This document shows, piece after piece, positions 1 through 8,790 of a DNA stretch of 64,000 bases. The notes below the pieces were generated by a model. It was not told the DNA's origin. It made no database searches and was given only the letters and a program-made list of their open reading frames with translations. Source of the stretch: Wohlfahrtiimonas larvae (lineage in GTDB: Bacteria; Pseudomonadota; Gammaproteobacteria; Cardiobacteriales; Wohlfahrtiimonadaceae); NCBI RefSeq assembly GCF_039543665.1, contig NZ_BAABKE010000005.1:1-64000 (forward strand). Reading direction: 5' to 3'. How positions within the stretch are numbered: the first letter of the stretch is position 1; each line of letters starts with the position of its first letter. The position numbers were made by a program, and so were the translations under genes.

Positions 1-2
1 AG

Positions 3-311
3 GAAGTTTTGGCAGGGGATGAAGAGAAAACCAAAATGCTACGCAGAATTTATAAAAGCGAAGCAGATGCACAGGATGCAGCAGAAAACGAGCTTAAAAA
101 ACTCAAACGTGGTGTTGCATCATTTTCTTTTGATCTTGCCATTGGTAACCCTGAATTAATTGCAGAAAGTCCAATAAAAACATTAGGATTTAAGAAAGAT
201 ATTGATGAAAAAGATTGGATTGCAGTGCGTGTACATCTTAACTTTGATCAAAATGGATTAGTTTCACAAGTCGAAGCAGAGATGAAAGAACCTGAAGAGG
301 AAAAAGAATAA
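3..311 (+). CDS. Phage late control protein D (gpD-like), C-terminal fragment
   Basis: The open frame runs in from the window edge and ends at 311, so only about the last 102 residues are present. The segment with RRIYKSEADAQDAAENEL and the later VRVHLNFDQNGL resembles the C-terminal end of the P2 gpD / late control D family, a tail-hub protein related to T4 gp27 that joins the tail tube to the baseplate. The acidic Lys/Glu-rich tail is typical of this end. A TTG at 9 could be read as a start, but the frame is open upstream, so this is the 3' part of a longer gene. It is followed at once by a strong terminator, consistent with the end of the late tail operon. Confidence 0.8.
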   Translation, partial: EVLAGDEEKTKMLRRIYKSEADAQDAAENELKKLKRGVASFSFDLAIGNPELIAESPIKTLGFKKDIDEKDWIAVRVHLNFDQNGLVSQVEAEMKEPEEEKE

Positions 312-312
312 G

Positions 313-333
313 GCCCGCATTGCGGGCTTTTTG
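313..333 (+). terminator. Rho-independent terminator after the tail operon
   Basis: A perfect GCCCGCA/TGCGGGC stem directly after the gpD stop codon, followed by a run of five T. Confidence 0.85.
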
Positions 334-418
334 TTATGAAAAGTATTCTTGACTTAATCACAACAAAATCAGTACTTGTGCGTTATAATTGTATAAACCA
401 ATAAAATATGGTAACAAT

Positions 419-841
419 ATGACTAATAAAGATATTTTTGATGATCTATGCGATATTGCAGAATTTAAACACGAAATCTTGCAAGTTAGAATGCTCATAA
501 GAATGAGCGATGAAGAGTTCGATTTTTTCTCAAGTCAAATATCAAGAATTGTAAGAAATGTGCCAGTGACAGCTATTGAAATAGCTCACATCATTATTGG
601 CGGTGCGATGCGTGGATTCAAATTGAATGAGTTGCCTGCATTTTTAAAATTTACTGTAAATGTGATGTTTGCTTTAAATGATAATGTTGATATAGCTGCT
701 GAATGTACGGATACTTTGACTAATGCATCTTATGAAACATGGGAGTTTGATCAGGATATTGTAGATAGTACTAATAGTGTTTTAAGATCAATTGTGTATC
801 TAACTAATGTAATTAATGGCAACATCATATTCGTGAAGTAA
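419..841 (+). CDS. Hypothetical prophage protein, possible moron
   Basis: A 140-residue protein I do not recognise. ATG at 419 is chosen over the upstream TTG at 389, since the extra ten residues look like leader sequence. The protein is acidic and mixed helical, with no signal peptide and a hydrophobic stretch near residues 50-60 (AIEIAHIIIGGAM) that is too short to be a sure membrane segment. It stands alone between two terminators (313-333 and 849-870), downstream of tail genes and outside the early operon. That placement is typical of a phage moron: a gene with its own promoter and terminator, often expressed in the lysogen. No function is assigned. Confidence 0.6.
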   Translation: MTNKDIFDDLCDIAEFKHEILQVRMLIRMSDEEFDFFSSQISRIVRNVPVTAIEIAHIIIGGAMRGFKLNELPAFLKFTVNVMFALNDNVDIAAECTDTLTNASYETWEFDQDIVDSTNSVLRSIVYLTNVINGNIIFVK

Positions 842-848
842 TAAATAA

Positions 849-870
849 GCCCGCTAAATGCGGGCTTTTT
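849..870. terminator. Terminator between convergent genes
   Basis: GCCCGC / GCGGGC stem with a TAAAT loop and a T run on the plus strand. On the minus strand it is preceded by A-rich sequence, so it may also serve the convergent gene ending at 877. Confidence 0.8.
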
Positions 871-876
871 GTTATC

Positions 877-2327
<1,451 letters not shown>

Positions 2328-2352
2328 TTGAATTGTTCCTCTTTAATTACAC

Positions 2353-2461
2353 TCAACTGATGCAATAATATGTTGACTTTATGTCAGTTGATGGGTAATA
2401 TCATAAATACAGTCATTTGGAGTATTAAAAAATAAGTCATTTGTTAAGTCATTAGGAGTAT
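2353..2461 (+). promoter_or_regulatory. Early promoter with operator-like repeats
   Basis: TTGACT at 2373-2378, 17 bp, then TAATAT at 2396-2401 form a strong sigma70 promoter towards the early operon. A perfect inverted repeat, TCAACTGA (2353-2360) and TCAGTTGA (2384-2391), has its right arm inside the promoter spacer, as expected for a repressor operator. Downstream, two near-identical direct copies of GTCATT[T/A]GGAGTATTA start near 2411 and 2445, with a third GTCATT between them. These may be sites for the ribbon-helix-helix protein encoded next. Confidence 0.7.
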
Positions 2462-2466
2462 TATCT

Positions 2467-2631
2467 ATGAAAAACAAGCTATTTACAAGCGAACAGCGTA
2501 CAGAACAAGTAAGAGTTGCATTAACTAAAAAAGAATTAGAAGCTTTAAAATCAATAGCAAACAAGGAAAATAGACCCATCGCAACAACAGCACATGCATT
2601 ATTAAAAAAAGCTATTAAAGATTATTCATGA
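2467..2631 (+). CDS. Small ribbon-helix-helix (CopG/Arc-like) protein
   Basis: 54 residues, ATG at 2467 after AGGAG. The pattern TEQVRVALTKKELEALKSIA is a beta strand followed by helix A of a ribbon-helix-helix DNA-binding fold. Element B has a 54-residue counterpart at 12099 in the same position, first gene opposite the repressor, where P2 has cox and lambda has cro. Inferred role: regulator of the lysis/lysogeny switch, or an excision factor. The direct repeats just upstream of its own start suggest autoregulation. Confidence 0.75.
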   Translation: MKNKLFTSEQRTEQVRVALTKKELEALKSIANKENRPIATTAHALLKKAIKDYS

Positions 2632-2654
2632 ATAATCAATCAAACGGAGAGATC

Positions 2655-2852
2655 ATGGACAGAAGAACACCTCATTCGTTTAGTTGCCCGCAATGTGGAC
2701 ACAAAGCGAAGATTGTATTTACAAAGGTGATGACTGATCAAACGAGAGAAAAGTCATATCAATGTTCAAACATTCTGTGTTCTTCGACATTTGTCACGCA
2801 TGAAACGATCACAAGATTTTTAATCAAAACACCTGCCCAAAACGGCAACTAA
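2655..2852 (+). CDS. Ogr/Delta-type late gene activator, zinc finger
   Basis: 65 residues from ATG 2655, which has a GGAGAG ribosome site. An upstream in-frame ATG at 2628 overlaps the previous stop and is the alternative. Four cysteines in CPQCGHKAK and YQCSNILCSSTF, with the THETITRFL tail, match the P2 Ogr / P4 Delta family closely (P2 Ogr reads CxxC then CQNxxCSATFxTYE). Known: these small zinc proteins activate the late tail and head promoters of P2-like phages. Its presence supports the P2 affiliation of element A. In P2 the ogr gene sits next to D, whereas here it lies inside the early operon. Confidence 0.9.
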   Translation: MDRRTPHSFSCPQCGHKAKIVFTKVMTDQTREKSYQCSNILCSSTFVTHETITRFLIKTPAQNGN

Positions 2853-2875
2853 TTAATTTTTAAGGAGATTCAATT

Positions 2876-3205
2876 ATGACTTTTGCTAGTCAGGGGATTT
2901 TTTTACCCAAAAATCAGTTAAAGCAACTTTTCGAGAATGCTGCAAAAACATTTAAGTGGGTTGCAAAACATGCACGCGGTCAAGTTTTGACGCAACAATT
3001 CAATGATAAAGCATTCGTAATGCAAGGCTTTGCCAACACTTTGGATCACATGGATAAAGCAACTTTATTGGATGCTTTGGAAAACATGCGTCATGCGTAT
3101 TACGAAGCAGCAGACAACATTGCTGATGAAAAAGCGACGTATCGCTTATTAAAACTCGCATTGCAAACACATGATTTTGCACAAAAGGAGCGCAGACATG
3201 GCTAG
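2876..3205 (+). CDS. Hypothetical phage early protein
   Basis: 109 residues, preceded by AAGGAG at good spacing. Rich in helix-forming and polar residues, with no membrane segment and no motif I recognise. Its N-terminus (FASQGIFLPKNQ) has a degraded echo in element B near 12300, where GIFL-like and GILLPE-like codons survive in a non-coding stretch, so element B seems to have lost this gene. It overlaps the next gene by eight bases, indicating one operon. Confidence 0.7.
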   Translation: MTFASQGIFLPKNQLKQLFENAAKTFKWVAKHARGQVLTQQFNDKAFVMQGFANTLDHMDKATLLDALENMRHAYYEAADNIADEKATYRLLKLALQTHDFAQKERRHG

Positions 3206-3584
3206 AGAAATTAAGTTTAGGGCATGGCTTGGCGGTCAAAATAGATATGTTGGTGTAGATGCTATTGATTTCGATGAAGATAGTATCAGAATTAACGATG
3301 AATATTTCTTTCTTGCTGATTTACAACAATACGCAGGCTTAACTGACAAAAACGACAAAGAGATTTATGAAGGTGACTATGTAAAAGTTACGAGCCACAC
3401 GCCAGCTTTTTGCCAATTTGGTTGTGATAAAGATTGTGAAGGTGTTGTTGATTTTCTTGAGTGCGGCTTTGTTGTTACTGATCGAAAAACATTTGCAAGA
3501 CCTCTTTTTACAGAAATCTGTGACATTGAAGTAATCGGAAATATCTACGAAAACCCTGAGTTATTAGAGGTGAATCATGATTAG
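3198..3584 (+). CDS. YopX family phage protein
   Basis: 128 residues from ATG 3198 (AGGAG upstream). The opening REIKFRAW, the central YFFLADLQQYAGLTDKNDKEIYEGDYVKV region (split here by a longer insert than usual) and the closing EVIGNIYENPELL are the standard landmarks of the YopX family (PF09643). These are small beta-rich proteins of unknown function, common in phages of many hosts. There is a Cys-rich insert (CQFGCDKDC) in the middle that could bind metal. It overlaps the next gene by eight bases. Confidence 0.9.
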   Translation: MAREIKFRAWLGGQNRYVGVDAIDFDEDSIRINDEYFFLADLQQYAGLTDKNDKEIYEGDYVKVTSHTPAFCQFGCDKDCEGVVDFLECGFVVTDRKTFARPLFTEICDIEVIGNIYENPELLEVNHD

Positions 3585-3906
3585 CTCGGTCATTACAGTC
3601 ACCAACGGTATTACGCTCAAGAACATCACAGACAATGAGCCAAGCATCATTCTATTCACGCGCCAACAATGTGTTTCATCTAAAAAGATGATTCATATGA
3701 TCGATGAGTTAAGCAAAAAACAATCTCACATTGCTTGTGTGAATGTGGACATGAGCCCAAACAGCACAGGCAAAACATTGGCGCATCGCTTCAACATTGT
3801 TGTAGCCCCTTCATTTGTTGTGTATTCAAAAGGCAAGGAAGTGTTTAGGGGCTGTGGTTTTACGCAATTTGAACGATTCATCACAAATTGGGGTCAATAT
3901 GTTTAA
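3577..3906 (+). CDS. Thioredoxin-fold protein with altered active site (CVSS)
   Basis: 109 residues. IILFTRQQCVSSKKMIHMID is the thioredoxin strand-active site-helix unit, but the usual CxxC reads CVSS, keeping only the first cysteine. VNVDMSPNSTGKTLAHRFNIVVAPSFVVY supplies the cis-proline region (AP) and the last strands. Known: phage thioredoxin-like proteins can be glutaredoxin-like reductants or scaffolds for polymerases. With one cysteine, dithiol oxidoreductase activity is unlikely; a monothiol or structural role is inferred. It overlaps the replication gene by eight bases, which hints at a role in replication. Confidence 0.7.
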   Translation: MISSVITVTNGITLKNITDNEPSIILFTRQQCVSSKKMIHMIDELSKKQSHIACVNVDMSPNSTGKTLAHRFNIVVAPSFVVYSKGKEVFRGCGFTQFERFITNWGQYV

Positions 3907-6547
3907 AGAGATGGAACGAAGCCAACGCGATGAAATTGTTCGTCGCTTTCAGGCTGAAACAGGGGCAAAACCACAAGCCAATGGCGAACGCTATAAAAAA
4001 GGCGTTTGCCCTATGTGTGGCCAAAAGTCATTGTGGATCTTTGGGGATAATCCGTGGAAGATTCAGTGCGATAAGCTGAACTCATGTGGTTATGAGATCA
4101 GCGCACGTGAAATGTATCCTGATGTGTTTGATAACTTTTCTAAGCGTTATGCTCATGAAATGGAAACGGATTCACGCGCAATTGCTAAAGCATACTTGAG
4201 GGAAGCAAGGGGCTTTAATACAGCAATTGTGAATAGTTTCACACAAGAATCATACACAGATTTTTCAACAAAAGCGACAACGCCAACAGTTCGTTTTGCA
4301 ATGCCAGGGGACGGATTTTGGGAACGCTTGATCGAAAACTTGGAAAGCTTTGAACAGAAAGCACGTTTTAAACCTGGTTATTCTTATAAGGGTTTAGCGT
4401 GGCAAGTACCTGATTTAGACGCTAGTAAAATCAAGCAATTGTGGGTAGTTGAAGGCATTTTTGATGCAATTGCATTGTTGCACCACGGCATTTATGCGAT
4501 CAGTGCAATGAGTGCAAATAACTTTCCTGATCATACTTTGAAACAAATCTATCAAGCCAATCATCGTGTTGAATTGGTGATCGCATTGGATAGTGATGTT
4601 GTGGGCCGTAAATCATGCCTAAAGTTTTATGAAAAAGCACGTGAAATTGGCTTTGGCAAAGTTAAAGTTGCGATCACAGGCAATGAAGATGATTGGAACG
4701 ACAAGCATTTAAAAGAAGCATTTAAACCTGAAGATATTGAAAAATACTTCTACAACGGTGCATTGCTCACAGCGAAAACGCCAATTGCAAAAGCTCAATT
4801 GATGTATGAACGCAATAGCTTCAATCAATTTTATTTAGAATTTGGCAGCAGAACGTATTGGGTAAAAGTGGACGCTGAAAAGCTGAATCAAGATAAAGAA
4901 GTGGAAGAAGTCGAAGGTAAGGAAGATAGCAAAGAAGTGGTTTCTTTCAAATCAGCTTGCACCGTGACACAGATCGCCAACTGTACCATTGATTTTCTAT
5001 ACGCACAGCAAGAGATCGGCACGAATGAAAAGTTTTATTTTTTGAACATTCGCACTGATAAAAATCAAAATAAGGATTCATTCAATCCGAAACATCTGGG
5101 CAGTGCAAGTGAGTTTAAAACACGTGTGATGAACACTGTCACAGGCGCACAATTCACAGGTAAAACAGAGCATTTGGATAAGATTTATGAAACAAAAGCA
5201 GGCAGTTTGCGTGATGTGAATACAGTTGATTTCTTTGGTTATGCTAATGAAGTTGGTGCATACATTTTTAAAAAGTTCGCAGTGAAGAATGGCCAAGTTT
5301 TTAAGATCAATGCTGAAGAATACTTTGAATTACCTAAGCAAACATACATTAAAAGTACGTTTGACATGGAAAAGTTTGATCCCGCAATGGAATATCAAAA
5401 CACTTGGACAGATGATTATTTTGATGTTTATGGCGTGAAAGGTGTTGCTGTATTGGCTTATTGGTTGGGTGCATTATTTGCTGAACAGATTCGTGCGCAA
5501 TTTGGCTCATATCCTTTTTTAGAATTAACAGGTGATGCCAATGCGGGTAAATCATCATTGTTAAGATTCCTTTGGAAAATATTGGGTCGTGCTGATTATG
5601 AAGGGCAGAACCCAAACAATGGCAGTAAAGTTGGTTACTTACGCACATTGGCACAAGTGGGCAACTTGCCAACTGTAATGATCGAATGTGAAGGCTTCAA
5701 CTTAGAAGATTTAAAAACATTGTTTGATGGTGGCTATTTACGTACCACAGGCCAAAAAAACATGGGCAATAAAACACACATGCCTAAATTTCGCTCCGCT
5801 TTGGTTTTATCACAGAATGAACGAGCGATCACAGAAGGCTCACGAGATAACCAATTAGCACTGTTACAACGCTTAATTTATGTGCATTTTGACACGACAC
5901 GCCACACACCAGCACGCAGAAAAAAGGCGCAAAGATTAGAAACGATGGATATGAAAGAGTGTTCAGGTTTTCTATTAGAAGCATTGAAGCATGAGAACCA
6001 AATCATGCAAAAGCTGAATGAAGTGTTTGAAGGGTATCAAGATCAGATCATGGCCATTCCTGATATGAACGTGACACGTATCGGCTTGACGCATGGCTTG
6101 ATGTTATCGCTTTTAGATGCATTGGCAATGATCATTGATATGCCCGAAATGTTGATCAATAACACACGCGAATACATTTGCAGAATTGCATCAGAACGCC
6201 AAACAGAATTGAAGCAGGATCATCCAAGTTTGGAACAGTTCTGGGATGCTTTCGATTACTTAGAATCACAGGGTTATCAAGTGAATCATTCACGCAATGA
6301 TGATTATTTAGCGATCAATTTACAGCAGTTTTATGCGTTATGCGGTGACTTAAAACAGCCGTTGGATGACATGAAAACCATCAAAAAACTATTACCAACA
6401 TCTATTCGTTACAAGTACTTAGAGCACAACAAAACAGTGAATTCTAAATATGACGATCCAAAATCACTGCAACAGGGTTTTAAAGCATACAAATCATTAC
6501 GTTGTTATCTATTTGCAAGAAAATCTAATTTAAAAACAGGATCTTAA
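3899..6547 (+). CDS. Phage TOPRIM primase-helicase
   Basis: 882 residues from ATG 3899; a longer frame from 3815 overlaps the previous gene and is not used. Order: an N-terminal zinc ribbon (C37, C40, C57, C63); a TOPRIM primase domain with VVEGIFDA (E185) and ALDSD (D231, D233); an acidic linker near 330-345; then an AAA-type helicase with Walker A GDANAGKS at 545-552, a Walker B-like VMIECEG and a sensor-like ALVLSQNE. Known: one-protein primase-helicases start and unwind at the origin of P2/P4-like elements. The frame is intact, in contrast to the broken relative in element B (12396-14176), which aligns with residues from about 285 onward. Confidence 0.88.
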   Translation: MFKEMERSQRDEIVRRFQAETGAKPQANGERYKKGVCPMCGQKSLWIFGDNPWKIQCDKLNSCGYEISAREMYPDVFDNFSKRYAHEMETDSRAIAKAYLREARGFNTAIVNSFTQESYTDFSTKATTPTVRFAMPGDGFWERLIENLESFEQKARFKPGYSYKGLAWQVPDLDASKIKQLWVVEGIFDAIALLHHGIYAISAMSANNFPDHTLKQIYQANHRVELVIALDSDVVGRKSCLKFYEKAREIGFGKVKVAITGNEDDWNDKHLKEAFKPEDIEKYFYNGALLTAKTPIAKAQLMYERNSFNQFYLEFGSRTYWVKVDAEKLNQDKEVEEVEGKEDSKEVVSFKSACTVTQIANCTIDFLYAQQEIGTNEKFYFLNIRTDKNQNKDSFNPKHLGSASEFKTRVMNTVTGAQFTGKTEHLDKIYETKAGSLRDVNTVDFFGYANEVGAYIFKKFAVKNGQVFKINAEEYFELPKQTYIKSTFDMEKFDPAMEYQNTWTDDYFDVYGVKGVAVLAYWLGALFAEQIRAQFGSYPFLELTGDANAGKSSLLRFLWKILGRADYEGQNPNNGSKVGYLRTLAQVGNLPTVMIECEGFNLEDLKTLFDGGYLRTTGQKNMGNKTHMPKFRSALVLSQNERAITEGSRDNQLALLQRLIYVHFDTTRHTPARRKKAQRLETMDMKECSGFLLEALKHENQIMQKLNEVFEGYQDQIMAIPDMNVTRIGLTHGLMLSLLDALAMIIDMPEMLINNTREYICRIASERQTELKQDHPSLEQFWDAFDYLESQGYQVNHSRNDDYLAINLQQFYALCGDLKQPLDDMKTIKKLLPTSIRYKYLEHNKTVNSKYDDPKSLQQGFKAYKSLRCYLFARKSNLKTGS

Positions 6548-6549
6548 TC

Positions 6550-6735
6550 ATGAACGACAAATTATTAAGCATCAAAGATATTGCTGAATTAGTGGGTTAT
6601 TCATTAGTACACACAAAGCGCAGCATCATCACCCAACCTGATTTTCCAAAGCCTATCAAGTTGGTGCCGAAAGGCTCACCACGTTGGAAGCAATCAGAAT
6701 TATTGAAGTATTTTGACACTAGGAAGGAGATTTAA
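6550..6735 (+). CDS. AlpA family regulator (small winged helix)
   Basis: 61 residues, starting two bases after the primase stop. LLSIKDIAELVGYS is a MerR/AlpA-type helix-turn-helix, and DFPKPIKLVPKGSPRWKQSE is the AlpA wing with the conserved Arg-Trp. Known: AlpA proteins of P4-like elements activate or direct integrase/excision. The counterpart in element B lies at 14185, also directly after the helicase gene. Confidence 0.88.
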   Translation: MNDKLLSIKDIAELVGYSLVHTKRSIITQPDFPKPIKLVPKGSPRWKQSELLKYFDTRKEI

Positions 6736-6736
6736 T

Positions 6737-7246
6737 ATGAAGTATTACATTGCATCAAAAGATAGTTCATTTTACAAAGATATGTTGCAGTTTTATAAAG
6801 ACTATAAAGTTTTAGTTAAAGCATTCTTAGATTTTAAAAAAGCACATGGTTTTGAATCTGACTTGGTGGTTTTTGGTAGTGAAATTGGTATTGAGTTATC
6901 TGCAAATGATCATAAAAAATTTAAAGATGAATTTCTCAAAAAACCTTCAAGATTAGGTGTTTATTACCTCAAAAAGAAATCACCATTGTTGAAAGATTGG
7001 CAAAGTCGTATTGAAGGTGTGAAATTTTTTGAGCGTCCTCATATTTGTTTTTACATGCAAATGTACACACATCGCACAACTCAAAAATCATTCTGTGGCA
7101 TCGATGATGTTTTATATGTTGGCATTGATCTTCATGGGCCAGAAGTTGGTGAAGAAGAGTTGAAATGGTTAACAGAAATCAAACCGAGTGAATTTTATTT
7201 AGCACATGAAGCAATCGTTGCAAAAAAGGCAGGCTCCAATGACTAA
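6737..7246 (+). CDS. Hypothetical phage protein
   Basis: 169 residues from ATG 6737 with GGAGA ribosome site. No recognised domain and no signal or membrane segment. Rich in Lys, Phe and Tyr, with a central aromatic stretch (FERPHICFYMQMYTH). It follows alpA closely and overlaps the next gene by eight bases, so it belongs to the early operon. No counterpart exists in element B. Confidence 0.65.
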   Translation: MKYYIASKDSSFYKDMLQFYKDYKVLVKAFLDFKKAHGFESDLVVFGSEIGIELSANDHKKFKDEFLKKPSRLGVYYLKKKSPLLKDWQSRIEGVKFFERPHICFYMQMYTHRTTQKSFCGIDDVLYVGIDLHGPEVGEEELKWLTEIKPSEFYLAHEAIVAKKAGSND

Positions 7247-7433
7247 ATCAGAAGTAGCTCAAATCAATGAGCGTATTGCAGGCATCCAACGCATCATCAT
7301 CTATTTACGCAAACAACAAGATGATCTATTCAGCAACAGAAAACAGCAATCTAAAGCTTATAAAACAATCGTTGATGAAATCAAAGATGCCAAAAAACGC
7401 ATTCAACGACTTGAAAAAGCAAAGGCGGGTTAA
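7239..7433 (+). CDS. Small coiled-coil phage protein
   Basis: 64 residues, ATG 7239 overlapping the previous stop (ATGACTAA). Almost wholly charged and helical, with heptad-like spacing from residue 10 to the end (ERIAGIQRIIIYLRK, then KDAKKRIQRLEKAK), so a coiled coil is likely. Function unknown. Its last base overlaps the next start. Confidence 0.6.
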   Translation: MTKSEVAQINERIAGIQRIIIYLRKQQDDLFSNRKQQSKAYKTIVDEIKDAKKRIQRLEKAKAG

Positions 7434-7555
7434 TGCAAAACTTCACAATTAAATTGGGTAGCTATGAATACATCATAGCTGCACAAACTTATGAATTGGC
7501 ACACTTGGAAGCAGTTAAACAACATTTAGAATTGGGGAGAGGTTTTTATGAGTAA
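7433..7555 (+). CDS. Very small phage ORF, 40 residues
   Basis: ATG at 7433 shares its first base with the previous stop codon (TAATG), and the stop at 7553-7555 lies inside the next gene. The product begins MQNFTIKLGSYEYI and ends LELGRGFYE. The tight overlap on both sides argues for real translation. A beta start followed by a helix is likely. Function unknown. Confidence 0.5.
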   Translation: MQNFTIKLGSYEYIIAAQTYELAHLEAVKQHLELGRGFYE

Positions 7556-7928
7556 TGAAAAAATTGTATGCGCAGCAATTGAAGTTAAATATTCAATGGG
7601 TGGTGAATGTGCAATTGGTATTCTTTGTGGTGTTGATTATCAATCAATAAGAGACAATCCTATATTTTCTTCACTTTATGATAATAATATTTATTCTGAA
7701 AAACATGGGTTTATGACTAATTCAGGTCGTTTTGTTGATCCAAAAGAAGCTATGAATATTGCAATTAATGCGGGTCAATTAAAAGTTATTATTGAGAAAG
7801 AAAATGAATATTTCAAGTGTAGCCAGCTCGAAGAACGTCAAGAAGTATTAGACTGTATTGTTTCTGATATTTTGAGTTTACAGAACTTTTATAAAGATAG
7901 AGATTTAACAACTGAGGATTTGTATTAA
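7548..7928 (+). CDS. Hypothetical phage protein
   Basis: 126 residues, ATG 7548 with GGGGAGAGG upstream. Looks like a soluble mixed alpha/beta protein; the segment EKHGFMTNSGRFVDPKEAMNIA resembles helix-containing enzyme-like folds, but no family is recognised. Stop and next start overlap (TAATG). Confidence 0.65.
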   Translation: MSNEKIVCAAIEVKYSMGGECAIGILCGVDYQSIRDNPIFSSLYDNNIYSEKHGFMTNSGRFVDPKEAMNIAINAGQLKVIIEKENEYFKCSQLEERQEVLDCIVSDILSLQNFYKDRDLTTEDLY

Positions 7929-8182
7929 TGAGCATGGCAGATAAACGCGACAAAACGTCATACATCATCAACAATCCGATCAAGAAATTGTTGAATGATC
8001 ACGGTTATATGTTGAATCGAAACAAAACCAAAAGCTTTGATGGCCAATTTCTTTATAACGTATCAAAAATCAGTTTGGCAGGCATCAAACACATAGATCA
8101 GTTCAATCGCAATGGCTTGATGGATGCTTATCACAAGGGTGTTTTGATTCAGATGTTGGAAGAGAAGGAAAGCAGATTATGA
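7928..8182 (+). CDS. Hypothetical phage protein
   Basis: 84 basic residues, ATG 7928 overlapping the preceding stop. No domain recognised. The N-terminal half is rich in Asn and Lys, the C-terminal half helical (GLMDAYHKGVLIQMLEEKE). A nucleic-acid-binding role would suit the charge but is only a guess. It overlaps the next gene (ATGA). Confidence 0.6.
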   Translation: MSMADKRDKTSYIINNPIKKLLNDHGYMLNRNKTKSFDGQFLYNVSKISLAGIKHIDQFNRNGLMDAYHKGVLIQMLEEKESRL

Positions 8183-8412
8183 AGAACCAGGTTAAAAAAC
8201 AACAAGTAAAAACAGCTGAATTTTTTATGATCTCAAAACTATTCAGCAATGGCCAAGTGACAGTGAAAGCCAATGCCAAAATCAATGGATCTCTGATTAA
8301 AATCCGTTGGCCCTTCAATTCACGTGATGAAGCTGATCGTTGTATTGATCAGATGTATGATAATCCTGTGAAAATTGCACAGCGTTATGTGATGTTGTTT
8401 AGGAAAATTTAG
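8179..8412 (+). CDS. Hypothetical phage protein, last gene of the early operon
   Basis: 77 basic residues, start overlapping the previous stop. The pattern of short strands (QVTVKANAKINGSLIKIRWPF) followed by a helix (SRDEADRCIDQMYDN) could be a small beta-alpha fold. Function unknown. The operon closes at the terminator just after it. Confidence 0.6.
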   Translation: MKNQVKKQQVKTAEFFMISKLFSNGQVTVKANAKINGSLIKIRWPFNSRDEADRCIDQMYDNPVKIAQRYVMLFRKI

Positions 8413-8421
8413 ACAGTAAAA

Positions 8422-8442
8422 AAGCCCTTACGGGCTTTTTTT
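8422..8442. terminator. Terminator between the early operon and a convergent gene
   Basis: AAGCCC, loop TTAC, GGGCTT, then a T run. Placed between convergent genes ending at 8412 and 8464. Confidence 0.8.
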
Positions 8443-8463
8443 ATGATTTTAACAAGATGAAAT

Positions 8464-8697
8464 TTATTCTAAATCTTCAAAGTCTTCTTTGTGTGATTCA
8501 AAATAATCATTGATATCATTTTGATCTAAGTGATCAGATGATTTTTTATCATAATGAGGTTTAATTACATCATTGATGATATCAATTAATTTATTTCGAT
8601 TATCTTCACTTTCTTTGTAACCATTTTTTTGTAAGAAATAATTTAACTCATGATCTTGAACGGTGCTAATTTTTTTTCCTGCAGGAGTACCAGACAT
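8464..8697 (-). CDS. Small acidic hypothetical protein
   Basis: 77 residues from ATG 8697, preceded by GAGG at seven bases. A longer frame from 8721 lacks a ribosome site. The protein is acidic, ending FESHKEDFEDLE, and likely helical. It lies alone between the early operon and the integrase, on the integrase strand. Small acidic proteins at such accessory positions are sometimes antitoxins or anti-defence proteins, but nothing in the sequence decides this. Confidence 0.5.
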   Translation of the reverse strand: MSGTPAGKKISTVQDHELNYFLQKNGYKESEDNRNKLIDIINDVIKPHYDKKSSDHLDQNDINDYFESHKEDFEDLE

Positions 8698-8790
8698 TAT
8701 TAATACCTCACTTTTTATCAAATTTATAATATTAAGACTAATCTTAATGCGAATTGTGATAGTGGGTGATGTTTTTTAAATTTCAAGAGG

